A DNA stretch of 64,000 nucleotides from Pseudomonas citrullilanati (GTDB taxonomy: Bacteria > Pseudomonadota > Gammaproteobacteria > Pseudomonadales > Pseudomonadaceae), in assembly GCF_030580855.1 (NCBI RefSeq), contig NZ_JAUQOP010000029.1:17109-81108 (forward strand), in the 5' to 3' direction. The position numbers and the translations under genes were made by a program. This document shows positions 24,822-33,900 of this stretch, one piece after another (the stretch's first letter is position 1; every line of letters begins with the position of its first letter). The notes beneath the pieces were generated by a model, which did no database searches, was not told where the DNA came from, and saw nothing but the letters and a program-made list of their open reading frames with translations.

Positions 24822-27800
24822 CCGGTGCCCGCATGCTGCGCTTGTGTTCGAAACTACCCCTGCTGTTTGCCTTGTTGCTGGCACCTGTCGTCAATGCCGA
24901 AGACACGGTGGAGCCCAGCGGCTACACGCCCGTGGCCGGCGAGAGCTTCTTCCTGCTGGCCGACAGCAGTTTCGCCAGCGATGAACAGGCCATGGTTCGC
25001 CTCGAAGCGCCGGGCCGCGACTATCGCCGGTTCCGCATGGAGCCCTATGGCGGCGCCGACATCCGCGTCTATCGCATCGACAAGCCACTGGACTTCCTCA
25101 AGCGCCAGAAGAACCTGCACCGTGTGGTCAGCGACGGCCAGTTCAAGGGCGAAGGCCTGTCGAACACCCTCGCGTACCTGTGGGACAACTGGTATCGCAA
25201 GTCCCGTCGGGTGATGCAGCGGGCGTTCTCCTACGAGTCTCGCCAGCAAGTGACCGAGGAAGTGCCGGAGCTGAAGATCGGCGACGCCCTGGTCGCGCCG
25301 ACGCCGTACGACGCCCCGGCGCAGTTCGCCTTGATCCCGGGCCTGCCGGTGGTCAGCCAGTTCCGTTACCCGCTGTGGCAAGCCAAGCCGATCCAGCCGC
25401 CTGCCGGCGTCAACCTGGCCGGCTCGTCCAGTGAGTTCGTCAGCGTCGCCCCGGGCAACGTCTACGTGCCGCTGGGCCAGTTGAAGCCGGGCCTGTACCT
25501 GGTGGAAGCGCTGATCGGCAAGTACCGGGCAACCACCATGGTCTTCGTCTCCAACACCGTGGCGGTGAGCAAGATCGCCGGCGACGAGTTGCTGGTCTGG
25601 GCCGCACGCAAGCATGAAGGGCGCTCGGTGCCCAAGGTCAACGTGCTGTGGACCGATGGCCTGGGCGTGATGAGCAGCGGCGCCACCGATGAGGATGGCC
25701 TGCTGCGCCTCAAGCACGTGAGCCCGGAACGTTCGTTCGTCATTGGCGAGGACGAGGAGGGCGGGGTCTTCGTTTCGGAAAACTTCTACTACGACAGCGA
25801 AATCTACGACACCAAGCTCTATGCCTTCACCGACCGGCCGCTGTACCGGCCGGGGGATTGGGTGTCGCTGAAAATCGTTGGCCGTGAATTCAAGAACGCC
25901 CGTGATTCGGTGCAACCGACGGCCGCCGACGTCAACGTCAGCGTGCTGGACGCCACCGGCACCGCGCTGCAGACCCTGGCCCTGAAACTCGATTCCAAGG
26001 CCGGTACCCAGGGCCGTTTCCAACTGCCGGAAAACGCTGTCGCCGGCGGCTATGAACTGCGCTTCAGCTACAAGGACCAGCTCTACAGCAGTGCTTTCCG
26101 CGTAGCCGAATACATCAAGCCGCATTTCGAGATCGCCCTGAACCTGGCCAAGCAAGACTACCGCACGGGCGAACCGGTCAAGGGCAACCTCGTGTTGCTC
26201 TACCCGGACGGCAAGCCGGTGGTCAATGCCAAGGTCAGCCTGAGCCTGCGGGCCCAGCAACTGTCGATGGTGGACAACGAACTGCAATACCTGGGGCAAT
26301 TCCCGGTGGAACTGACCAGCAGCGAAGTCACCACCGATGACAAGGGCAACGCGACCCTCGACCTGCCGGCCGCCGACAAGCCGAGCCGCTACACCCTCAC
26401 GGTGTTCGCCAGCGATGGCGCGGCCTATCGGGTCAAGACCACCAAGGAAATCCTGATCGACCGTGGCGCCGCCAACTTCAGCCTGGGCGCTCGCCAGCGC
26501 TTCAGCGCCGTCGGCGAGAAAGTCGCGTTCAGCTACGCCAATGTGGGTGGCAGCGAGCAAAGCAAGGCCGTGACGCCGGGCAGCTATGCCTGGGTGCGCC
26601 TGGAAGACCAGAGCACTGGCGACGGCAAGCTGACGGCCAAGGACAAAGGCTTCAGCCTGACCTTCGACCGGCCCGGCACCTACAACCTGACGCTCAAGGA
26701 CGACCACGGCCGGGTCATCGGCGCCACCGCCCATGCGGTCACGGGCGACGGCATCAAGGCGGTGCCGGGCACCGTCGAAATCGTCCTCGATAAAGCCGAG
26801 TACAAGACCGGCGACGAAGCTCTGGCGCTGATCACCTTCCCTGAACCGGTCAGCGATGCACTGCTGTCCCTGGAGCGGGACAAGGTCGAGGCCACGGCGC
26901 TGCTGTCCAAGGGCGGCGACTGGCTGAAGATGGAAAAGCTCAGCGAGACCCAATATCGCGCGCGCATCCCGGTCAAGGAGGCCTTCGCGCCGAACATGAC
27001 GTTCTCGGTGCTCTACACCAAGGGCGGCCAGTACAGCTTCCAGAACGCCGGCCTCAAGGTGGCCACGCCACAGATCGACGTTGCCGTGAGCACCGACAAG
27101 GCCAGCTACCGGCCTGGCGACACGGTCACCGTGGACCTGAGCACCCAGTTCGCCGGCAAGGCGATCCCGGCGCACCTGACCGTCAGCGTGGTGGACGAAA
27201 TGGTCTACGCCCTGCAACCGGAAGTGGCGCCGACCATCGACCAGTTCTTCTACCACCCGCGTCGCAACAACGTGCGCACCAGCGCCAGCCTGTCGTTCAT
27301 CAGCTACGACGTGGCGTTGCCGGGCAGCCCTGGCGCACCGGGCAAGGCCAACCGCAGCGAGCGGGGCGTCAAAGTGCTGGAACGGCCGCGTCGTGAAGAC
27401 GTCGACACCGCCGCCTGGCAGCCTGAGTTGGTCACCGATGCCAGCGGCAAGGCGCGCTTCACCTTCAAGATGCCGGACTCCCTGACCCGCTGGCGCATCA
27501 CCGCCCGGGCCATCTCCGACGGCGGCCAGGTCGGCCAGAAGAAGCAATTCATCGCCTCGGAAAAACCGCTGTACCTGAAATGGAGCGGCCCGACCCGCTT
27601 CCGTACGGGCGACAAGCCGCAACTGGGGCTGTTCGCCTTCAGCCAGGCGGAGAAACCGTTGAAAGCCGAACTGCTGATCCGTTACGCCGGTGCTGAACAA
27701 CGGCTGGCGGCGGAGCTCAAGAAAGGCATCAACTACGTGGCGCTGCCGGCCATGGAACTGGGCAACGGCGAACTGAGCGTCCAGCTGCAATTGAACGGCG

Positions 27801-29386
27801 AGACGCAAGACGCCCTGGCCGTGCGCCTGAATGCCACGGGCAGCGGTTGGCAAGTGACCCAGAGCCAGCGTGTCGACGTGGCGAGCGGCGATACCCCGCT
27901 GAACCTGCCGGCCGACGCCAGCGATATCCGCCTGCGCCTGGACGACAGCCCGCAAGCGCTGTTCCGTTCGGCCCTGGACGACCTGTTGGGCTACCCCTAT
28001 GGCGGCGTCGAACAGACGGCCAGCCAATTGCTGCCGTTGAGCATCGCCTACCCGAGCCTGGCGTCGAGTCCCCAGACCCGTGACCGCTTGCGCCTGATCA
28101 TGCAGAACAGTCGCCTACGCCTGGTGCAGATGGCCGGCCCGTCGGCGAGCTTCACCTGGTGGGGCCTGGACGGCGAGCCGGATGCGTTCCTGACCGCCTA
28201 CGCCTATTACGCCGACTGGTACGCCAGCAAGGCCCTGGACATCAGCCTGCCGCCGGAACACTGGCAGCGCGTGCTGGACGTCTACGCCAAGCAGGCCGGT
28301 GATACGCCGCTGCTGCAGCGAGCCTTGATCCTGTCGTTCGCCAAGCAGATGCAACTGCCGGTGAACACCCTGCTCAGCGGCCTCATGGACGACCTGGCCA
28401 AAGCCAGCGGCGCTGGCGCCGACAGTGTGATGGACAGCGATGAAGACAGCCTGGTGATGAACGCACCGGACTCGGCCCTGGGCCTGGCGAGCGCCCGGGT
28501 ATTGGCCGCATCCCTGGCCAAGCAACTGAAGATGCCGTTGCCAGAGGCGTTCAGTCGCCAGGCAGAAGCCGCGCAACAGCAACTGGCGGTCAGTTCCACG
28601 CCGTTTGCCGAAGCACTGGTCCTGTCGCAGCAAGCGTTCGACCCGGCTCGCGCCAAGGCGCTGCTGGAGCGTGTGCTGCCGCAACAGTCGACCCTGGAAC
28701 GGGCCCTGGCCTTGAGCTGGCTGCAACGCAGCATCGAACAGGCCGCGCCAGCGGTCACCCTGACGCCGGGCGACGGTTGGAAAGCCCGCCAAGGCGCCAC
28801 CGGTGAAACCTACTGGCAGTGGCAGGGCGCGCAGGTTCCGACCCAGCTAACCCTCAACGGCGCTCAGGAGCGTCCGCTGCAAGCGGCCCTGAGCTTCCAG
28901 AGCCAGCAAGCGCCCGTGGCGTCGATGGCCGTCTCGATCACCCGGCGCCTGTCGCGCCTGGTGCCGGGCGACGAAGCGTTCACCTTCAAGCTCGAACCGG
29001 TGGGCAACAAGCCGTTGTCCAGCGACAGCCTGTACCTGGATGAAGTGATCATTAACAGCAAGGCACCGACGCCGCTGCGCTACGGCATGCTCGAAGTGCC
29101 GCTGCCGCCGGGCGCCGATGTGGAGCGCACCACCTGGGGCATCCAGTTGGAGGGCAAGGCCGACAGCGAGCCGACGTCCCTGGAGAAAGCGCGCTTCGAA
29201 CCGGGCCAGATGGCCTACGCGGTGCCGGTGGATGCCCTCAGCGGCGAACTGCGCCTGCGTCATCTGGTGCGCTTCTCCCAGAAGGGCCAGTTCAACCTGC
29301 CGCCGGTGCGCTTCACCCAGGTCTACGCACCGCAGAATCAGGCGCGGGAACAGAAGCCGGCGCTCGGTCAGGTTACGGTCAACTGA
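24818..29386 (+). CDS. magD: MagD: bacterial alpha2-macroglobulin homologue
   Basis: A 1522-residue periplasmic macroglobulin. Signal peptide MLRLCSKLPLLFALLLAPVVNA; repeated MG beta-domains through about residue 850 (TDRPLYRPGDWVSLK is the MG signature near 345); MPDSLTRWRITARAIS near 885; and the alpha-alpha toroid from about 1050. At the thioester position the sequence is YGGVEQTASQ: Val1064 replaces the Cys of the CxEQ motif, so covalent trapping is not possible. In P. aeruginosa MagD is controlled by RetS/RsmA, is cleaved and binds neutrophil elastase. Start chosen at the ATGA overlap with magC. Confidence 0.95.
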   Translation: MTGARMLRLCSKLPLLFALLLAPVVNAEDTVEPSGYTPVAGESFFLLADSSFASDEQAMVRLEAPGRDYRRFRMEPYGGADIRVYRIDKPLDFLKRQKNLHRVVSDGQFKGEGLSNTLAYLWDNWYRKSRRVMQRAFSYESRQQVTEEVPELKIGDALVAPTPYDAPAQFALIPGLPVVSQFRYPLWQAKPIQPPAGVNLAGSSSEFVSVAPGNVYVPLGQLKPGLYLVEALIGKYRATTMVFVSNTVAVSKIAGDELLVWAARKHEGRSVPKVNVLWTDGLGVMSSGATDEDGLLRLKHVSPERSFVIGEDEEGGVFVSENFYYDSEIYDTKLYAFTDRPLYRPGDWVSLKIVGREFKNARDSVQPTAADVNVSVLDATGTALQTLALKLDSKAGTQGRFQLPENAVAGGYELRFSYKDQLYSSAFRVAEYIKPHFEIALNLAKQDYRTGEPVKGNLVLLYPDGKPVVNAKVSLSLRAQQLSMVDNELQYLGQFPVELTSSEVTTDDKGNATLDLPAADKPSRYTLTVFASDGAAYRVKTTKEILIDRGAANFSLGARQRFSAVGEKVAFSYANVGGSEQSKAVTPGSYAWVRLEDQSTGDGKLTAKDKGFSLTFDRPGTYNLTLKDDHGRVIGATAHAVTGDGIKAVPGTVEIVLDKAEYKTGDEALALITFPEPVSDALLSLERDKVEATALLSKGGDWLKMEKLSETQYRARIPVKEAFAPNMTFSVLYTKGGQYSFQNAGLKVATPQIDVAVSTDKASYRPGDTVTVDLSTQFAGKAIPAHLTVSVVDEMVYALQPEVAPTIDQFFYHPRRNNVRTSASLSFISYDVALPGSPGAPGKANRSERGVKVLERPRREDVDTAAWQPELVTDASGKARFTFKMPDSLTRWRITARAISDGGQVGQKKQFIASEKPLYLKWSGPTRFRTGDKPQLGLFAFSQAEKPLKAELLIRYAGAEQRLAAELKKGINYVALPAMELGNGELSVQLQLNGETQDALAVRLNATGSGWQVTQSQRVDVASGDTPLNLPADASDIRLRLDDSPQALFRSALDDLLGYPYGGVEQTASQLLPLSIAYPSLASSPQTRDRLRLIMQNSRLRLVQMAGPSASFTWWGLDGEPDAFLTAYAYYADWYASKALDISLPPEHWQRVLDVYAKQAGDTPLLQRALILSFAKQMQLPVNTLLSGLMDDLAKASGAGADSVMDSDEDSLVMNAPDSALGLASARVLAASLAKQLKMPLPEAFSRQAEAAQQQLAVSSTPFAEALVLSQQAFDPARAKALLERVLPQQSTLERALALSWLQRSIEQAAPAVTLTPGDGWKARQGATGETYWQWQGAQVPTQLTLNGAQERPLQAALSFQSQQAPVASMAVSITRRLSRLVPGDEAFTFKLEPVGNKPLSSDSLYLDEVIINSKAPTPLRYGMLEVPLPPGADVERTTWGIQLEGKADSEPTSLEKARFEPGQMAYAVPVDALSGELRLRHLVRFSQKGQFNLPPVRFTQVYAPQNQAREQKPALGQVTVN

Positions 29387-29387
29387 C

Positions 29388-31007
29388 ATGCGCAGGCGGC
29401 TGGCCTGGTGCCTGTTGTGCTTGATTCCTGCGCTGGCGACAGCGCAGGACGAGCCGTTGCGCCTGGCCTTCGATGGCGAGTTGCTGCGGGTCAGCCAGGC
29501 ACAGGTGCTGGATCGCCAACCGCTGCCCGACACCTTGCAGGCACCGTTGGGCAGCCTGTGGAAACTGTTTGTCTACGCCTGGCTGGTGGACACCGATGCC
29601 CGCGAGCCGGCCTATGCCTGTCGCGGCGAATCGAAGGAAGAAGTCTATTGCTGCAGCGCCGGGCAGAGCATCGGTCGCGACCAGGCCCTGGTGAAGTCCT
29701 GCGGCTTGTACTTCGAGCCGCAGCGGCTCGGGCTTTCCGCCGCCCATTGGCGTGACTATTGGCAGTCGCGCCAGGCGCCGGCCTGGCTGCTGGACTTGCC
29801 GTCCCTGCAACCGCAAACCCAGGTGCCGGTCGCCGAACTGCTCAAGGCGCTGGCGACGCTGCCGGCCCAGGACCAGGCGCGCCGGGTGCTGCTGGACGTG
29901 GTGCTCAATGCGGCGGACGGGCGATTGGTGGGCGAGCTGGGCAGTCGCCTGCGGGTCAAGACCTGGAGCTGGCTGGGCGACCAGGGACCGGCGTCGCGCC
30001 AGGGCGGTTTTGCCGGTTGGCTGGTGGACGGCACGCCCGTCTGGGCCGGCGGCCGCGGCACCAGCCAACAGGTCCTGAAGGTCTATGGCGCGGGCTTGGC
30101 GGCGGCGCTGCCGTCACGCTGGCCGGCTGAAACCGGGCGCTGCGTGGAGGTGGGGCTGTTTGCCCGTTATCCGTTGCAGCGAGTGCTGTCCGGCGACCGC
30201 CCGGCCACGCCGGGTCAATTGCGGGGCGACTACCGGGTCGAGTTCGCCAACGGCAATCAGTTGGATATCCACAGCGACGGCGAGCTGTTCCTGACGTCCG
30301 GCAAGCTGGTGGCGCGACTGGATCGGGAGGAATACGTCGCCCGGGTCCTGCAACGCGAAGCCAAGGCCGAGCCCGCCGAAGCCGCCAAGGCATTGGCCGT
30401 GGCGATCCGCACCTACCTGTTGCAGAACGCCCAGCGTCACGGCGATTGCTTGAGCATCGACGACAGCAGTCACCGCCAGCGGGTCGCGCCACGGCCGGCG
30501 GCGCCGCAAACCCGGGCGATCGCAGCCTGGACCAGCGATCTGGTGCTGGCCGGTACCGATGTCACCTACCACTCGGACCAAGCCGGCCCGGACAAGTTGT
30601 CCTGGCTGCAAGCCGTCGAGCAGGCCACCGCCGGCCAGCGCTACGACGCCATCCTGCTGCACGCCTACCCCCGCGCCAGCCTCAGCCGCTGGGACAATCC
30701 GGTGGCGTCCTGCGAGGCGCTGCCCGCCGCCCAGGACTGGTTGCTGAAACAGCGGCGGGGCTGGCGCACACGGCTGGAAAGTGAAGTTGGCTACAACGAA
30801 ATCGGCACGTTCGCCGTCTGCCGCGTCGCGTTCGGCCGGCCCTACGTCGATCGCGAGCGCCAGCGCATCTATGTGCGCGGCGTGCTGTCGCTGCAAGACC
30901 GCCTCGACCTGACACATGAATACCTGCACCTGGCCTTTGAAGCTCATCCCAATGGCCAGGACGAAGACTATATCGAAGGGCTCGCCCGTCACCTCTTGCT
31001 GGAATAG
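29388..31007 (+). CDS. magE: MagE: DUF2300 protein, PBP-like plus SpoIID-like
   Basis: A 539-residue exported protein of the DUF2300 (E. coli YfaQ) type; signal RRRLAWCLLCLIPALATA. The first half looks like a degenerate penicillin-binding transpeptidase: SLWK (SxxK, residues 56-59) and VKTWSW with GWLVDGTPVWAGG (residues about 190-222), like the KTG box of PBPs but with Trp for Gly. The second half matches the SpoIID/LytB pattern (EEYVARVLQREAKAEPAEAA then ALAVAIRTYLL, Glu324). This suggests a periplasmic, peptidoglycan-acting or -binding partner of MagD. It starts one base after the magD stop codon. Confidence 0.85.
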   Translation: MRRRLAWCLLCLIPALATAQDEPLRLAFDGELLRVSQAQVLDRQPLPDTLQAPLGSLWKLFVYAWLVDTDAREPAYACRGESKEEVYCCSAGQSIGRDQALVKSCGLYFEPQRLGLSAAHWRDYWQSRQAPAWLLDLPSLQPQTQVPVAELLKALATLPAQDQARRVLLDVVLNAADGRLVGELGSRLRVKTWSWLGDQGPASRQGGFAGWLVDGTPVWAGGRGTSQQVLKVYGAGLAAALPSRWPAETGRCVEVGLFARYPLQRVLSGDRPATPGQLRGDYRVEFANGNQLDIHSDGELFLTSGKLVARLDREEYVARVLQREAKAEPAEAAKALAVAIRTYLLQNAQRHGDCLSIDDSSHRQRVAPRPAAPQTRAIAAWTSDLVLAGTDVTYHSDQAGPDKLSWLQAVEQATAGQRYDAILLHAYPRASLSRWDNPVASCEALPAAQDWLLKQRRGWRTRLESEVGYNEIGTFAVCRVAFGRPYVDRERQRIYVRGVLSLQDRLDLTHEYLHLAFEAHPNGQDEDYIEGLARHLLLE

Positions 31008-31010
31008 ACC

Positions 31011-31856
31011 ATGACACTCCGTTATCCACAGGTCCTGCTGTTGCTTTGCGCCCTGACCGCGTTGCCATCGGCCAATGCCGCCGACCCCGTCAAGCTCGAC
31101 ACCCCGATCGGCGGCTGGCGCAGCGGTGCGCCGGGCGGCGAAGGCGAGAATTACAGCCAGGTCGTCAATTACCCGGCCTCGTCGGTCAATACGCCCCAGG
31201 GGCAGGCTGCCACCGCACGCGTCACCGGCCAGATCAGCGCCACGCCCAAGGGTAACGGCGAGCCGGGCAAGCTCATCGTCAACGGCGTGAGCATGCCGCT
31301 CAAACTCGATGAGGAAGGTCGCTTCGACCGGCCGTTCTCGTTCCCCAATGGCAGCAACAGCGTCGAAGTGCGCAGCCCCGACGGCCAGCACCGCCATCGC
31401 ACGCAGTTCCTCCACACCAGTGGCGGCGCCAGCCCGGCCAAGCTGCGGGTGCTGTTGACCTGGGACAGCGACGGCACCGACCTGGACCTGCACCTCGTCA
31501 CCCCGGACGGCGCCCACATCTGGTACGGCGACCGCGTTGCCCCCAATGGCGCGGCCCTCGACATCGACGTCACCACCGGCTACGGCCCGGAAATCTTCTC
31601 GATGCCCGCGCCGATCAAGGGCCAGTACCTGGTCTACGTGAATTACTACGGCGGTGGTTATCGCCAGGTCGCCGACGAGGATGAAGGCGAAGAGGGTGGG
31701 GAAAGCGGGGCGGATGAAGCGGTGCAAGCCCTGACCACCGCGCAAGTGACGGTGATCACCGAAGAAGGCACGCCGAACGAAAAGATGGAGACGTTCGTGG
31801 TGCCGATGAGGGCGGTGGGCGAGCTGACGTTGGTCAAGAGCTTCAGTTATCCGTAA
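31011..31856 (+). CDS. magF: MagF: DUF2135 periplasmic protein
   Basis: Last gene of the mag operon, a 281-residue exported protein (signal QVLLLLCALTALPSANA). Its DUF2135 core (VLLTWDSDGTDLDLHLVTPD, then GQYLVYVNYYGGGY) parallels MagA. A Glu/Asp/Gly-rich insert (DEDEGEEGGESGADEA) lies near residues 223-238. In P. aeruginosa MagF is found in the MagD complex. Only three bases separate it from magE. Confidence 0.9.
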   Translation: MTLRYPQVLLLLCALTALPSANAADPVKLDTPIGGWRSGAPGGEGENYSQVVNYPASSVNTPQGQAATARVTGQISATPKGNGEPGKLIVNGVSMPLKLDEEGRFDRPFSFPNGSNSVEVRSPDGQHRHRTQFLHTSGGASPAKLRVLLTWDSDGTDLDLHLVTPDGAHIWYGDRVAPNGAALDIDVTTGYGPEIFSMPAPIKGQYLVYVNYYGGGYRQVADEDEGEEGGESGADEAVQALTTAQVTVITEEGTPNEKMETFVVPMRAVGELTLVKSFSYP

Positions 31857-31974
31857 GGCCGCGGGCCTGGAGGTGCGGCTTCGCAGCCCAGCGGGAGCAA
31901 GCGCCCTCGCCACGATGATGGCCGGGCTGGGTAGATCATTTGTGGTAGGCCATTTCGGAAATTGATCAAAACCC

Positions 31975-32064
31975 TGTGGGAGCGAGCCTGCTCGCGAAGG
32001 GGCCCTTCCAGACACCATCGATGATGACTGACCACCGCTATCGCGAGCAGGCTCGCTCCCACAG
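31975..32064. repeat. REP pair, family A
   Basis: Two inverted REP units separating the mag and yjf operons. A degenerate family B half (CTTCGCAGCCCAGCGGGAGC...CCCTCGCCAC) lies just before it at about 31877-31913. Confidence 0.86.
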
Positions 32065-32089
32065 GTTCATCCGTTGCACCAAAAAAAAT

Positions 32090-32101
32090 CTCACGCGTGA
32101 G
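32090..32101. promoter_or_regulatory. Operator-like palindrome 1
   Basis: CTCACGCGTGAG, a perfect 12-base palindrome, lies just upstream of a -35-like TTGAGC. It is identical to the palindrome at 32136 including one flanking T. Confidence 0.65.
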
Positions 32102-32104
32102 CTA

Positions 32105-32133
32105 TTGAGCGTTGTGAGAGTTACCTGTAGTGT
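32105..32133 (+). promoter_or_regulatory. Candidate sigma-70 promoter of the yjf operon
   Basis: TTGAGC (32105-32110), 17-base spacer, TAGTGT (32128-32133). It lies exactly between the two palindromes, so a protein bound to both would block it. Confidence 0.45.
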
Positions 32134-32135
32134 TT

Positions 32136-32147
32136 CTCACGCGTGAG
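32136..32147. promoter_or_regulatory. Operator-like palindrome 2
   Basis: Second CTCACGCGTGAG, 46 bases from the first (centre to centre), placed at the expected transcription start and 24 bases before the yjfI start codon. Confidence 0.65.
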
Positions 32148-32170
32148 TTTTTCACAGTGGGGTCAGTACC

Positions 32171-32836
32171 ATGCCAGACAGCTCTCCAGCAGAACCGGCG
32201 AGCCGCGACGCTGAGCGCTCCAAGCCTGCCGCGAAGAAACCCTCGAGCTTCTACATGAAGCAGATGCGTGCGGGCCTGAGTGCCGCCGGGTATGTGAAAC
32301 ACGAAACTTGGGTGCTTCCTGAAAACCGGAGCCTGCTCAAGCAGATGGAGAAACAGCTACGCCAGCCGATTCTGGCCGGTTCAATCATGTCGGAGGATTA
32401 CATGAGCGCAGGTAACAACTGGAACATCGATCGCCTCTACAGCGCCTTGCAGGCACTGGACGAAGTGGTTGCCAACGAAATCACCCTCTCCCTCGTCCAG
32501 GGCTCCGAGTCCAGCATCAAGCTGGAGATGAACGACTTTGGCGGCCTGCCTATCTACATCGCGGTGGTGGGCGACCAGATCATCGTCGATACCGTCCTGG
32601 TGGACATCGAGTCGATCAACGACGTGCCGGCCTTCAACGACGCGGTCCTGCGCAGCCGGGAGATGTTCCCGCTGTCCTCGATCGGCATCGAGACCATGCC
32701 CAACGGGCAGGTCGTCTACAACATGTTCGGTGCGTTGAGCGCGGGGTCCAACCTGACCAACGTCGTCACCGAGGTCAAGACCCTGGTCGACAACGTCCAG
32801 CGTGCCAGCGAAGCCTTCGAACGCTTCTTCATCTAA
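32171..32836 (+). CDS. yjfI: YjfI-like DUF2170 protein with N-terminal extension
   Basis: A 221-residue cytoplasmic protein. The C-terminal 150 residues are DUF2170 (NWNIDRLYSALQALDEV, SSIKLEMNDFGGLPIYIAVV). E. coli YjfI is shorter; here residues 25-66 add FYMKQMRAGLSAAGYVKHET followed by WVLPENRSLLKQMEKQL. That block has the helix-strand-helix rhythm of MazE-type or ribbon-helix-helix DNA-binding domains, so the protein may repress its own operon through the two palindromes upstream. First gene of the yjf operon. Confidence 0.82.
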   Translation: MPDSSPAEPASRDAERSKPAAKKPSSFYMKQMRAGLSAAGYVKHETWVLPENRSLLKQMEKQLRQPILAGSIMSEDYMSAGNNWNIDRLYSALQALDEVVANEITLSLVQGSESSIKLEMNDFGGLPIYIAVVGDQIIVDTVLVDIESINDVPAFNDAVLRSREMFPLSSIGIETMPNGQVVYNMFGALSAGSNLTNVVTEVKTLVDNVQRASEAFERFFI

Positions 32837-32857
32837 TTCGCCGACAGGAACCATCCA

Positions 32858-33556
32858 ATGACTCAGTCCATCTGGAGCAAATTGTTCACCGCGCTGCGTG
32901 GCGGTGCCAACGAAGTCGGCGAATCGATCGTCGATCAACAGGCCTTGCGCATCCTCGACCAGGAAATCCGCGACGCCGACACCGCGCTGGCCAACGCCCG
33001 GCGCGAGCTGGTCACCATCATGGCCAAGCACAAGCTGTCGACCGACCGTGTCGGCGAATACAACGCCAAGATCAAGGACCTGGAATCCAAGGCCCTGGCC
33101 GCGATCCAGGCCAACCGCGAAGACCTGGCGCTGGAAGTGGCCGAGGCCATCTCGACCCTGACCAGCGAACTGGAAGTCGAGCAGAAGCAGGCGACCGAAT
33201 TCGGTGGCTACGCCGAGAACATGCGCAAGGACATCACCAAGGCCGAGAGCCGGATCAAGAGCCTGCGCCAGCAAGTGGACATGGCCAAGGCTCGCGAAAG
33301 CGTGCAGAAGGCCCAGGTCAGCGCGTCCATCGCCAGCGGTGGCGCCAATGGCAAGCTGGAAACCGCCGTCGGTACGCTGAACCGCCTGCAAGCCAAGCAA
33401 CAGCAGCGGGCGGCAGAGCTGCAGGCCCAGGACGAACTGGCCGACGCCTCCAGCGGCACCGACCTTGAGCGCAAGCTTCGCGAAGCCGGCATCACGCCGA
33501 ACGAGGGTAGCGCCAACGCGATCCTGGAACGGCTGAAGAAAAAATCGGCTGAGTGA
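32858..33556 (+). CDS. yjfJ: PspA/IM30 family protein (YjfJ)
   Basis: A 232-residue, almost fully helical coiled-coil protein of the PspA/Vipp1 (ESCRT-III-like) superfamily, which coats and protects the inner membrane. It starts with an amphipathic SIWSKLFTALRGGANEVGES, followed by the long hairpin (residues about 25-145, ALRILDQEIRDADTALANAR) and a C-terminal ELQAQDELADASSGTDLERK. This is the YjfJ branch, not the classical psp operon: no pspB, pspC or pspF lies nearby. RBS GACAGGAA upstream. Confidence 0.93.
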   Translation: MTQSIWSKLFTALRGGANEVGESIVDQQALRILDQEIRDADTALANARRELVTIMAKHKLSTDRVGEYNAKIKDLESKALAAIQANREDLALEVAEAISTLTSELEVEQKQATEFGGYAENMRKDITKAESRIKSLRQQVDMAKARESVQKAQVSASIASGGANGKLETAVGTLNRLQAKQQQRAAELQAQDELADASSGTDLERKLREAGITPNEGSANAILERLKKKSAE

Positions 33557-33594
33557 TCTGCTCAGGCTGATCAAATCAGCCAGGCACAGATCCT

Positions 33595-33726
33595 GTGGCG
33601 AGGGGATTTATCCCCGCTGGGCTGCGAAGCAGCCCCAATAGCAGCGAGCTAACCCAATTGACACACCGAGGTGTCAGGTTTCAGGGTGCGCTTCGCGCCC
33701 CAGCGGGGATAAATCCCCTCGCCACA
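33595..33726. repeat. REP element, family B
   Basis: Full inverted family B element inside the yjf operon, between yjfJ and the channel gene. The remaining 170 bases before the channel start show no gene; an open frame running through them is translated REP DNA. Confidence 0.88.
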
Positions 33727-33900
33727 GGGTTTGTGTCTGGCTTCAAGTTGTGTGCTGTTTCCTGGCAACTCCAGGATTTATTGTCACCCAAGTACTGTTT
33801 TCCATGCCCCGCAGCAGGTTTAATGCTGCCCGGTAACCGCGCGAAAGCCCCCAGCGCGATGACGTCGCCAGGAACCAAGCCCCACGGAGTCAGGGACACG

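Noticed and set aside
24854..28027. A 1057-residue open frame on the strand opposite magD
   Set aside because: It is the complement of GC-rich magD with low-complexity composition and no recognisable domain; magD has a signal peptide, MG motifs and operon overlaps.
33595..33900. N-terminal extension of the K+ channel gene
   Set aside because: The extra codons read through a REP element and unstructured DNA; the membrane protein begins naturally at 33901.
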